Source of the DNA: Flaveria trinervia
Taxonomy: Eukaryota; Streptophyta; Magnoliopsida; Asterales; Asteraceae
Length of the DNA: 64,000 bases
Direction of reading: 5' to 3'
Assembly (NCBI GenBank): GCA_025506515.1
Contig: CM046454.1
Coordinates: forward strand, 29,151,539-29,215,538
The stretch's first letter is position 1; every line of letters begins with the position of its first letter. Of this stretch, positions 47,118 through 57,339 are shown in pieces. The position numbers and the translations under genes are program-made. Below the pieces are notes generated by a model that saw nothing but the letters and a program-made list of their open reading frames with translations, had not been told where the DNA came from and did no database searches.

Positions 47118-50100
47118 ATGGCGACCATGCAACTCAAACCTCGACACAACTGTGTCGCGTACCTTACAAAATCGCCCTTCTGGACCAAATTTGAAAATGC
47201 TATAGATCTTATGGTCCAATCCCCACTAAAAACGGCTTTCCTTTTAAATCCAATCATTTATGCCGATTCGCTACGTCAGTTCTGGATGAATGCGACCGTT
47301 AATGGAGAATCTATCCATTCATCTATCAACTCGCATAAGGTGGTCATCTCTACTGCTACCATCCGCCAAATATTACTGTTAGATGATGCTGCCTACCCTG
47401 TTGGATATCCTAAGCGCCAACTTGATCTTTCCTTTGAACAACATGGATATCAGGGTGATCTTAGTGCTTCAACAATCCTGAAGAAACATTTTCCAGATGC
47501 TGAACGATTATTATTTCATATGGTAAATGTTTGCCTGGCTCCGAAGACTTCCTCTTGGGATCAACTGTCTTCCAGATGGCAACAGGTATTGTTCTCTATC
47601 CTTGAACAAGAACCACTAAACTTCTCTGAAATAATTTTTCTTGAACTCAAGGATATGGCCACAAAACCACTTTCTAACCGTTGGATACTATATCCTCGGT
47701 TTATAATGGCCATAATAGAGAATCAGCTTTCTGCTGAGGGACTAGTTGGTCTGGGAGTCCCTGCTTTGGCTGTATTGCCGGAGGTATACTCCCGACACAA
47801 CACTGACCAAACTCTCAAACAGGCTGCCAAGCTGCGCAAACCCACGCAGCTGGAACCCACAGCCTCCACCTCCAATCCAAAGTCCCCTCCAAACCCACAA
47901 AGAAGAAGCCTAAGAAAGCTACTCAGGGAATTGAGTCCCCTGTGGATGCTCCTGCTGCACCAACGCAGGTTATCTCTGCTGGAAATAACCCCCCAGTAGA
48001 GACTGTGACTCCACCCACTGAAGCCGCTCAGGTTTCCTCTCAAAAGGAACCTGAAGCAACCACTCACAGGGAAGCCACAATGCTGGGATCCTCCTCACTT
48101 GAGGGGATTACCATTGAAGAGCACCACCTGTCCGGGTGCACACTGCTTCCACACCCTCTCCTGATGCAACCGCCCCTCAAAGCCCTACTATCATTGTTGC
48201 AAAAGTGCTGACGCAGTTGCATTCCTCACCCCCCCCCAGACACCAATTACTACTGGGATAACCTCAACACCTGAGGGGGAGGATCAAATGCTTCTGTCAA
48301 CCCACAGCACAGGGGTTATCATGTTCCATCTTCTAGTGTAGATAAGGAGGTGCGAACTACTGGTGAGGCTGCCACTGCTTCTGACTCAGCAAATGACCAG
48401 GATGCAGCTGGTAACATCTCTAAGTCCTCACCAGTGGCAACAGCTGATGAAGGACATAGTCCTGAGGCTGGAAGTCCCCAGAACCGAGAACAAGGGGCAC
48501 ATGCTACAATTGATCTACACTCAAGGCATGTTCATTCTGACTTTGTCAGGAGGTCAGGTGATTCAGTCACAACTGATGATGACCTGAGCTTCTTCTTTGA
48601 TGTAGTTGCTCAAAACACCATTCTAGAGGATGAGGTTAGCAGACTCAAAGAGCTGCTGGCCAAGATGTCTCAGGATGCAAGTCCATCTGCCACCACAATA
48701 CACCCACAGATGGCACCTTCTTCTGAAGGTCCCCTACACACTGAGCCAGTATATACCTCCAAGCCACCAGCCTCTGCTTTCGGCACTGATTCTCAGGAAC
48801 AGAACCCCCTGATCAATCAGTTGCTATCCTTCAAAATTCCCTACCTCTCATCACCCATGATCACAGATATAGTGATCAAAGCCTTGATGAGAGGCTTCCT
48901 ACAATAATACACCCTTGTGGAGGAGTTGGTGACTAACTCAACTACTCTTTCTACTGCTCAAACCCTTGCATCCAATGCAACCAAAAAGGGGGAGTCAGTT
49001 AGTTAAAGGAAAAAGGAAGAGGATAGATGGGAGAAGGCGAAAGAATCTGAGGTTGTAAATGAGAAGGAGAAGGAGAATGTGAAGGGAGCTGAAGTGAATG
49101 AAAGTCAAAAGACTTTCATGTCACATATCAAAAGAGAAAGGAGAGTCTGAGAGGAGAAGAGCTGAAGGATATGGTGAAAGAAGCTGACGCCAACCATAAC
49201 CGTTCAATGGATAAAATCATTGAGCAGTTGTATAGGCAGGGTTTTGACATCAAACAACTAGACTCCGAGATCAGAAGGATGGAAACAGAGGAGATCATTC
49301 CAGATGGGCTAGCTATGATGCCTTAGAAAGAGAAAGGCTGGAAATAATGATCAGATTTATAGCTAAATACCTGGGAAGATCTCTAATGGAATAAGGCCTG
49401 GACCAGGGACAACATCTTGGCAATAACCACCAAGATTTGTTCGTCTGAAGAATACTCCAAAGGTCTAGTGATTGAGGTATTGAATGAAGCTGGGGTGGGA
49501 ATCGAAAAGAACTGACAAAATTTACCAAAGCCTCCCTTACAGCCAAAATGCTAAAACAGTCTGAACCTCAATCCTCAAAATCACTATCTCCACAACCCAC
49601 TAAACCAACTCCCTTTCCCTCAAAACCCATAGCCGATGATATACCCTTGAAGAAAAAGAAGGATATTGAGGCTAGAAGAAGATGAAGAAGATGATGAAGA
49701 CAGGCTGCCGCTATCAGCTGTGATTCAGTTGCCTAAGGCCACAAGTCACTCCTCAGCAATTACTCCTGAAGTCCAGAGACAAATGGTTAAAGTGAAGCTA
49801 GAAGAAGAAGAGCTTCATAAACAGCATGATGAGAATTGCTGAAGAGAGTTGACAAAGCTTATGCAGCCACATCTTCCATCATCAATATGAAGGAGCAAGC
49901 CCTCAGACTTTACACTCTCAGGCATACCTTTCAATATCAAAAGGAAAGAGTGAGGATTTGGCCTGATCCCAGGGTCTCTCACAGAATTCATAAGAACAAT
50001 ATACCTCGGAGATACATTGGCCAGGTGAAAAAGATCGTAGATGAAGTGATCTCTCTGGTCTTTGTAGTTTCACCCTGGGAAATCCTAGAAGACTTCAAGA

Positions 50101-50418
50101 AGGCCTACAAAGCTAATCTAACCCCTCAGAAGATGCTGGAAAACAAAATAGTGAAAAAGGGGTTAGTTTACAAGAGGCTTGAGGAAGTCAGGAAAAATGA
50201 GCTCCAGTTGTCCTAGAGGGTAATCACCCGATGAGTTCGCTTACAGAGTAATAACAACTGTGGAGCTAAAGAATGGGAAACAGGCCAAATACCTGTCTGA
50301 GTATTATGGGCCGGAATCATTATTTGAAGGAGGTGCTGAAGAGCTAACCATGGAGGAACAAATCACCTTCCTTGAGGCCTACACAAGAGAGTCGTACAGA
50401 CTCATTATGGGGAAGTGA
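47118..50418 (+). pseudogene. E3 aORF (third gene), near full length with frame shifts
   Basis: ATG 47118 (MATMQLKPRHNCVAYLTK). The first ~255 residues are conserved with E1 and E2: NPIIYADSLRQFWMNA, ILLLDDAAYPVGYPK, GYQGDLSASTILKKHF, NVCLAPKTSSWDQL, LNFSEIIFLELKD, ILYPRFIMAIIENQL. After a Pro/Thr linker (47850-48350, frame broken) come an acidic Ser-rich region with a short coiled coil (NTILEDEVSRLKELL, about 48614), a Lys/Glu-rich segment, an EIRRMETEEI-like segment (49270), and a conserved basic C-terminal domain (49886-50216) ending YRLIMGK, stop 50416. About 1,100 residues if the frame were open. No signal peptide or membrane span, so not an obvious envelope. Function unknown; resembles Asteraceae proteins often mislabelled longin-like. 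Confidence 0.8.
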
Positions 50419-50622
50419 ATCTCATGAATGGGATAACAACTCTGTGTCCAGTTCCCCAAAACAGAGTTCCCATTCATACTCTGCCAAACAAATATTTGAG
50501 GTTCTTCCCAGGCCGGAGCGTACATGGGTCATCTTCTCTACTGATCAAGAAGGAAAAAGACCAACATTTTTGCCATCAATAAGTGGGAGTTAAATAAGTT
50601 AGAGGTTTTGGCTGCATTGGTT

Positions 50623-50631
50623 CAGGGGGAG
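50623..50631 (+). other. E3 polypurine tract
   Basis: CAGGGGGAG directly before TT and the LTR start, the plus-strand primer site. The corresponding place in the truncated first copy (near 39100) reads CATGGGGAT, a damaged tract. Confidence 0.8.
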
Positions 50632-50633
50632 TT

Positions 50634-51451
50634 TGTTGGACCAAAAGAACCAATGAGCCAATCATCAGAAAATCTCTAAGTCCCACACGGTATCACAACA
50701 ACTGCTGAAAGCCTCATCAGTAGTTTGACAAGTGCTGAAGACTACAACAGCTGAAGATCAAGTGCTGAAGATCTTAACAGCTGAAGAATCAAAGTACTGA
50801 AGTACAACAGCTGAAGAACACAAGTGCTGAAGCTGAAAGACCAAAGTACTGAAGTACAACAGCTGAAGAGTTCACAAGTGCTGAAGATCAACAACTGATG
50901 TACAAAGTCTGAAGACAAAGACTGAAGACATCAGCTGATGATATCTACTGAAGTCATCAGCTGATGAAACGCCTGAAGGTCAAAGTCTGAAGATCAAGTA
51001 CTGAAGCCTCAGTAGTTTGTCACAACTGCTGAAGAGTACTTCTTCAGTAGTTGTGATATCAGTAGTTTTATGTTTTATGTTTCAGTAGTTTTATGTTTTT
51101 CAGTAGTTGTAAATGAGATGTTTAACACTTAGGAACATTTGTAAGAAGATGTCAGTTGTTGACATCTTCAGTAGTTGTTAAACATCAGTAGTTATAAAAC
51201 GGTTACATGTCACTTTCAAGTGACATCAGCCTACGTCATTCTTTTCTTTATAAGGAAAGATGACTCACCTGTAATCGTGCCTTTGAGGCCGACAATCCTA
51301 ATGCAATATTCCTTTTGTCGGATATTTCTCTCTTTATAACAAAATTCTTTTATCGTTTTATATCAATTGTTCTTGTTGAATTTGTCTAATTCTGAGCTAA
51401 TCCGCTGCTAAATCTGTTCAATCGATTAAACCAAGGGCTGAGATCCTAACA
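50634..51451 (+). repeat. E3 3' LTR (LTR3, 818 bp)
   Basis: TGTTGGACC start and GATCCTAACA end, followed by GGACTC, which also precedes LTR1. Hairpin at 51021-51055. Close to identical to LTR2 apart from a few indels, for example around 50660 and 51070-51095. Confidence 0.92.
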
Positions 51452-51457
51452 GGACTC

Positions 51458-51974
51458 CATCAGGAGAATCAGAATGGATTAACTCCCTAAAAGGGTCATG
51501 TCTGAGATGGCCACATGTTTTCAAAGTTTAAAGAGTCCGTCAGAGGTGACAACGTGTGTTAAAAGAGTCACTCTGAGGTGACTGATTGTTAAGAGCTTAT
51601 AATGTTATTGTCAAAAGTTAAAGGTTCTTAAAAGTAAAATGTTCAAAATGACTGTAAACACACTAAGTGTGACCCATTCGCACGATTGGATCATGATTAT
51701 GGACCACTATGCGAATGGCTCCCAATCGGCCAATGGGCATGAGAATGATCCATTCGACCGAATAGAAGGGGAGAATGAAGCAGTCGACCGACTGAGGCTC
51801 AGTCGGTCAACTGAAGATGCGAATGAAAGAGACCGAATGAGGCAGTCGACCGACTGAGACTCATCGCCGACTGAATGCGATGACTACGCCAATCGTACGA
51901 CTAAACTCAGTCGCCCGAATGAACTGAGCGAATGAGGCCAGTCAGCCGATTGAACTTAGTTCAGTATTTAAGGG
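51458..51974 (+). promoter_or_regulatory. E4 aORF promoter: CAGTCG palindrome array and TATA box
   Basis: After E3, the E4 spacer resumes. From about 51670 to 51960 the E4 LTR motif returns in diverse forms (CATTCGCACGATTGGATC, GCAGTCGACCGACTGAGGC twice, CAATCGTACGACTAAAC, CAGTCAGCCGATTGAAC), roughly a dozen sites. The array abuts a TATA-like GTATTTAAGGG at 51964-51974. Transcription would start near 52000, about 110 bases before a predicted 5'UTR intron. Confidence 0.7.
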
Positions 51975-52111
51975 CCTCAGTCGATCGCATGTTCCTCAAC
52001 ACACCAAAATCGCACTCAAATCGCATTCTTCCCGTTACTCTGCCAAAAATTGCTACAGATCCTGATTTACATTGCTGTTGAGTTTCTTACATTCGATTGA
52101 TGATTTTACAG

Positions 52112-52654
52112 GTACATTACTCTTGAATCTTACCAAAATCAGAAGATTACCGAACCTACATAAGAGACACTCGATTGAATCAAGAACCGAACTGTGAAAT
52201 GACCTAATCACCTACGTAAACTAAGCAAAATGTTAAAATTAGGTTTAATAGGTTATTAGTGACAAGTAGGCGAGTCTAATGGACCATTAAACATTATTAA
52301 ATGACTTAAATTGGTCAAGATTCGACCCACAGGCGATCGAACAGTAGGGCAAGCGACTGGTCATTCGAATGAACTCCAATCGCACGATTGAACCTTGTGA
52401 TTGGGTCATTCGGCCGAATGAGCCACCCGAATGAGTTCAGTCGGCCGACTGAACCAATCGAAGACTCAGTCGGCAGATTGAACTCAATCGCATGTCTCAA
52501 TCAACCGAATGAACTCAGTCGTACTAAAGAACAACCGAATGACTCCAGTCGCATGATTCATTCGCATGAATGAATCAGAATGGAAGTGAAACACTACACT
52601 TAGAACTGAATTCTGATGTATTATGTACTAATGATCATGTGTTTTGTGTTTCAG
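52112..52654 (+). other. Predicted 5'UTR intron of E4 aORF
   Basis: Donor TTTTACAG|GTACATT at 52111/52112 and acceptor TTTTGTGTTTCAG|GAAAAATGG at 52654/52655, with a branch-site-like ACTAATGA about 25 bases upstream of the acceptor. The aORF start codon is only 5 bases into the next exon, while the TATA box lies ~690 bases away, as expected if an intron intervenes. From about 52315 to 52580 the intron itself carries another CAGTCG/CGAATGA palindrome array. Confidence 0.5.
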
Positions 52655-52659
52655 GAAAA

Positions 52660-55600
52660 ATGGCTGACAGATGGTCTCTTAATCCAAAGCACAACATATG
52701 TGCCCATTTGGACCACATAACTCGGAACGGGGCCAGGTTCTCCGAGATTATAGCCTTCCTCAAACGCTCACGGATACATAAGGCTATATCTACACCGTGC
52801 ACGCCTTACAAATCACTACACCAGGCATTCTAGGAGAATGCCTCAGTGGATCGCTCTCGTGAGCCATACAGCATCCGAAGCACCATTTTGGGTCAAGCTA
52901 TCGAAATTACCGCTACTGACATCCAGAGAATCCTTGAGTTTGGGGATGACTCCACTCACCCCACTAAGTTACATCCTTTGACAGTGAGAGGGTGTTTCCT
53001 CCAAATCAAGTATGCGGGGGACATTAACTCGGGGGTGTTAAATAAGAGCAACCTGTGCCCACAATACAAATATCTGGCACATGTGATTCTTGAGTTTCGA
53101 TGACCTATCAGATCAGATATAAAATGCCTTCGTGGCTCTGGTGCTGAACCACCCGTTCAGCTTCTCGAATATGATCTTTGCTTATTTGGTAGAGAACATT
53201 GAAGCAAAAGGGAAAGAAGGTTTTTGTATGTATCCAAGGTTCCTTCAGATGATATTCAATGAGAAGCTGCCTCTGCTCCCCAAGGAAAGTCACGATGCAG
53301 TGATTTGGAACTTATGGATGACATTACTTTGGGTAGGATGGTGGTGTACCGGGGCAAGCAAGTGAAGCCCCAGGCAAAGAGGCTGATTGGCCATTTAGCA
53401 GATGAAAGTTATATGGCACCGGGGAGACGCCAATGGCGTCACGAGGACAGTGACTCCGACGTGGAGCCAATTGTCCTACCTACTAATAATTCAGATGGTG
53501 ATGATAGTGGGGGTGCCGAGATAATATGCCTGTTCCACAGAGAGGCACTACGTCTGATGTCATGCCTCCAGCATCCGCCCCGGCTGCAGAAGTTACCGAG
53601 TCAGCTGGGTTTCATCATGACTTTGTCCTTGAAACAGAAGTAGAAGAAGAAGAGTCTGATGAGGAGCCCCTCACCAGGACTGTGGGAAGAAAAGTGGTTC
53701 CCACAGTACATGGGCTTCGGGTGGTTGGTGAGCACCCAAGAGACTCTGGAGAGACAGAGACCGACCCGACCTATGTTCCAGGGTCAATCGGCAGGGTAGG
53801 AGGGCGAGCATCCACCTCGAAGGGAACGAGGAGAAAACGGATGGCTCAACCCCATGGGCAGAAACCAAAGAAGAAGCGCCCTTTGACCTTCATCACTACT
53901 ACCTCAGCCACTACAGCCACTACAGCCACTACCACCTCTTCAGACACACCATCCACCACCATAGCCACCATAGCCCCCACAGCAACCACAGACACCACCA
54001 GACCGACCACCACAATACAGATCCCAGCCACCACTACATCATTCACCCCTCACTCACCACCATTATCATCCCGACCTGACCCGATATTCACCACAGCCAC
54101 CACCACCACCACTAGCCACCAAACCGAGCCCTCATCCTATCCCTCATTCACTTACAGATCACCTCTACCTACAGCTGCGGTAGAAGAACAGTTGTCGGCA
54201 CTAAACAGAATGGTAATGTGTTTGCTGGCTGCCGATGAGGAAAAGGCCTCCCAAATCCGCCAGCTTACTGACCTGACTGCTGCACAAACTCACCAAATTG
54301 CAGAGCAGGCTCAAGTGATAGAAAGGCAAGCCCGAAAGATTACTGCCCAGAGCAACGAGATAGCCCTTCTCCAAGCTCAAAGCGTCACCTCAGGGAAGAG
54401 AATAGAGGAGTTGGAAAAGGCTAAAAAGACCATTTTGCTAAAGCTGAAAGGATCGAAGGAGGAGCCATTAAAGATAAGGGATGGGGACAGAAATGATGAA
54501 GATGATGAAGACAATGATGATGATGATGAGAGTGAAACTGACGAAGAGAAAACTGAAGAATGACACGAAGATGATGATACTAACGGAGGAGAAGCAGCTG
54601 AATTTGTCTTAACTCCAGGGCAAGAGAAAAGATCAAAGAACAGACAAGATCTGTCAGCTTCTGCTTTTGCACCTCCATGTGATGAGCCGAGTATTCAGGA
54701 TAAAAGTAAATAGTAGATGTTTATGTATTTATTTACTTTTGTATTCTGTATTGAAAAACCATGTATTAAATGTTTATATTAAGTTAATGCATTTCGTTTG
54801 ATAAATTACTAATGATTTGAGTGTGAAATGTGTAAATTAACAGATCCAAATTACAAAAGAGATGAGTTTGATATTGCTCCCCTTCAGCAGGTCAAGTCTC
54901 AACTCACAATGGTTCTTGATCTGCAAGGGATTGTCAGAAGGTCAGTGAGTTATACCCCTGAAGAAGGGGAAATAATTCACGATCTATCAAACGAGCAACT
55001 GGCAGAAATTTTCAAGCTCAATCCTGATGAAATAGTGAAAGATGCTCCGACATGTAATGCTACCTGTGATGACGAGCTAAATGACGTTGATGAAATAGAG
55101 ATAGAAGATATCACTACAGAGCACTATCCTCAGTATGCTGACAATGAGGGCAATGTGGTTCCCAATCTGGGTGAATCCCTTGTCGGTGATACATTTGAGG
55201 TGTTAGACAAAATGGAGCAAGAGTCAGAGAAGACAGAGGGAATGGCCCAAGCCTCAAAGGATGATGGTGATATCCGTAAGGCTGAATGGGCTGCATGTTT
55301 TAAAGAAGTTAGAGCCCAACGTGCTGCACCGAAGAGGTATGCCTACACCAAGCTCTACAGAGTCAAGAAACATATTAAGGTGTCAGGCAGGATTATAGCA
55401 TGGGCATATTTTGATGATCTTAACGTTTATGCCGTTAAGAGGGAGAAGGGCATAGAGTACTTTAGATTTCCACATGATCTAAAGACTCTACCAGGTTTTG
55501 AGCTCAACCAGCTAGCCAAATTGAAGCTGTTGTATGCTGACCCGAGAAAGATGTCAGGCTGGTTTGAGGCTGCCCTAAAGAAAGAGTACCACACCAGGTG

Positions 55601-56047
55601 GATTAACTTCAGACGTCAACAACCTCCAAGGTATATTAGAAGGTCTGAGATGGATGCCATTACTGGAAAACCAAAGATAGTGTTGAAGTGGAATCCTCCA
55701 CGCACAATGTCAAGAATCCCACTCTGGGAAATGACAAAGGATTTCACACCACACTTTAAGTGGTGGTACTACGATTGGAGAACAGCAGAAGCGGTCATAG
55801 TCCTAAATAAAGAGGGCCAAATGGATACAATCAGAGTATTCAATCCGTTGTGGCTTACCAACTTGTCGAAAAAAGATGTCTATACACTTTACAAGTGGCC
55901 ACTGTTCTATGATACGGAAGATATTGTACAGGCCTCCAGTTCCAAAATGTCATAAGACTTTGCTTCGCGTTTGATATTCACGCGGGAGTCACAAAAGAGG
56001 ACAAGTACAAGAAATATGAGGAGGTAATGAAGAAAACAAGATATTAG
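52660..56047 (+). pseudogene. E4 aORF (third gene), broken
   Basis: ATG 52660 (MADRWSLNPKHNICAHLDH). A TAG at 52831 and a frame break near 53104 interrupt the N-terminal domain, which shares with E1/E3 a P(K/R)HN..A.L start, a GD...G.L.K segment (53020) and a MYPRF motif (53230). An acidic Ser-rich region, a Thr-rich low-complexity stretch (53885-54130) and a Gln-rich coiled coil (54190-54450) follow, with an Asp/Glu run and TGA at 54561. A probable intron occupies 54706-54843. The C-terminal 370 codons (54844-55953) are open and carry a basic domain (RVKKHIKVSGRIIAWAYFDD, WFEAALKKEYHTRWINFRRQ, PHFKWWYYDWRTAEAVIVLN). A one-base loss near 55932 shifts the end; the expected stop is TAG at 56045. 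Role unknown. Confidence 0.75.
54706..54843 (+). other. Predicted 138-nt intron within E4 aORF
   Basis: Donor GATAAAA|GTAAATAG and acceptor GTAAATTAACAG|ATCC, strongly AT-rich, with ACTAATGA at about 54808, 35 bases before the acceptor. It contains multiple stops, and joining across it keeps the upstream frame in register with the long downstream frame. No exon-like coding pattern is visible inside. Confidence 0.6.
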
Positions 56048-56072
56048 AGAGATCTAGGTCCAAGGGGGAGTT

Positions 56073-56230
56073 TGTTGATACATGTATGTCCCTAGATCAT
56101 GATATGTGATGTAATAGATCTTGTTTGGTATGATTAATGAAATGATATTGATAGTTTGTTAGTTATAATGTTTAATGTTTCATTAATGTGTCGACATTGA
56201 ATTGGTTAATTAGGTTAGTGATTGCTTGAA
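56073..56230 (+). repeat. E4 partial LTR inside the duplication
   Basis: TGTTGATACATGTATGTCC onward, collinear with the first ~158 bp of the E4 LTRs, ending TTGCTTGAA where the second aORF fragment starts. Preceded by its own PPT (CAAGGGGGAG at 56061-56070). Confidence 0.88.
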
Positions 56231-56591
56231 GTGGAATCCTCCGCGCACAATGTCAAGAATCACACTCCGGGAAATGACAAAGGATTTCACACCACACTTT
56301 AAGTGGTGGTACTACGATTGGAGAACAGCAGAAGCGGTCATAGTCCTAAATAAAGAGGGCCAAATGGATGCAATCAGAGTATTCGATCCGATGTGGCTTA
56401 CCAACTTGTCGGAAAAAGATGTCTATACACTTTACAAGTGGCCACTGTTCTATGATACGCAAGATATTGTACAGGCCCTCCAGTTCCAAAATGTCATAAG
56501 ACTTTGCTTCGCGTTTGATATTCATGAGGGAGTCACAAAAGAGGACAAGTACAAGAAATATGAGGAGGTAATGAAGAAAACAAGATATTAG
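56231..56591 (+). pseudogene. Duplicated 3' fragment of E4 aORF
   Basis: About 120 codons beginning with KWNPPRTMSRIT and ending KKTRY, stop TAG 56589-56591. Unlike the first copy it keeps the reading frame through the CAGGCCCTCC site, so it shows the undamaged C-terminus. It has no start codon of its own and no promoter, and is a by-product of the tandem duplication. Confidence 0.85.
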
Positions 56592-56605
56592 AGAGATCTA
56601 GGTCC

Positions 56606-56614
56606 AAGGGGGAG
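56606..56614 (+). other. E4 polypurine tract
   Basis: AAGGGGGAG followed by TT and the LTR start. Same sequence as the duplicated copy at 56062-56070. Confidence 0.8.
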
Positions 56615-56616
56615 TT

Positions 56617-57334
56617 TGTTGATACATGTATGTCCCTAGATCATGATATGTGATGTAATAGATCTTGTTTGGTATGATTAATGAAATGATATTGATAGTT
56701 TGTTAGTTATAATGTTTAATGTTTCATTAATGTGTCGACATTGAATTGGTTAATTAGGTTAGTGATTGCTTGAATGATTACGCATAATGTTTAGTAATTA
56801 ATACACAATACATTCAAACTTAACATAATAAAGTTTTCATGCGAATGGCTCATGCGAATGAACCATACGCATGAATAACTTCACACGATTGACTCAGTCA
56901 CACGACTGACCCAGGAGACTGGATCAGTCGTACGATTGTAACATAAGATTGGGTCAGTCGCAAGACTGAACACTCAGTCGTACGAATGAATCAACCGCAT
57001 GGTTCAATCGCACGACTGAACCAGACTAATGGTTCAGCCGCACGATTGAATAATACCAACCTATAAATACAACTCAATTCGTGAAAAAGAGGGACTCTCG
57101 ATTAATTACGATTCCAGACGTACCCTAGCCGTCCAGAAACCTCTCAATTCGTTCTCCAAGTTCATAGAACACATTAGATCGATTCCCAATCGATTCCTAA
57201 TGTTAGTTTCAATTCTTGATTGATTCTTCGTGTGTTCTCACTGATTGGATCGCCAATCAAATAGGATTCCGCACTATTTGATCTGGTTTACACGTTAATC
57301 TCTAGGTATTTCGGTCAAATACCAGGTCCTAACA
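56617..57334 (+). repeat. E4 3' LTR (718 bp)
   Basis: TGTTGATACATG start and GGTCCTAACA end, then AAATA (57335-57339), the target duplication. Several differences from the 5' LTR are CpG changes within the palindrome array (for example CAGTCG to CAGTCA). Confidence 0.9.
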
Positions 57335-57339
57335 AAATA

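Larger units (their letters stand above)
39110..51451 (+). mobile_element. E3: full-length E1-type copia element (12.3 kb)
   Basis: LTR2 39110-39927, PBS, gag 40138-42986, pol 42987-46306, array spacer, aORF 47118-50418, PPT, LTR3 50634-51451. Together with LTR1 and the fragment 38348-39109 it forms a three-LTR tandem flanked by GGACTC (37543-37548 and 51452-51457). It sits in the pol-aORF spacer of E4. LTR2 and LTR3 are both 818 bp and differ at only a handful of places, so this is the youngest insertion. Confidence 0.9.
55688..56774 (+). repeat. 543-bp tandem duplication of aORF 3' end plus LTR start
   Basis: 55688-56230 and 56231-56774 are copies of one segment running from the aORF codons at GTGGAATCCTCC through stop, PPT and the first ~158 bp of the LTR. 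The junction shares TTGAA with both parents (TGTTGAAGTGG and TGCTTGAATGA). By eye there are about ten substitutions and one 1-bp indel, nearly all in the coding half. Confidence 0.88.
28803..57334 (+). mobile_element. E4: second copia lineage (Sirevirus type) with aORF, interrupted by E3
   Basis: Flanked by the 5-bp duplication AAATA (28798-28802 and 57335-57339). Order: 5' LTR 28803-29519, PBS, leader, gag 30041-32854, pol to 36177, spacer interrupted by E3 (37549-51451), aORF promoter and gene 51458-56047, a 543-bp tandem duplication, PPT, 3' LTR 56617-57334. Without E3 it would be about 14.6 kb. The two LTRs differ by roughly 14 changes in ~717 bp by eye, about 2%. Confidence 0.9.

Noticed and set aside
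47118..47999. Host gene for a longin/synaptobrevin-like protein
   Set aside because: The frame lies between pol and 3' LTR in three copies of one element and shows no SNARE motif or membrane anchor; the database name appears to be a carried-over mislabel.
47118..50418. Envelope-like gene
   Set aside because: Position fits an env-like ORF but there is no signal peptide, no hydrophobic span and no glycoprotein-like Cys pattern.
50372..50593. 73-codon frame at the end of E3
   Set aside because: It overlaps the real aORF end in another frame and spans the noncoding tail before the PPT.
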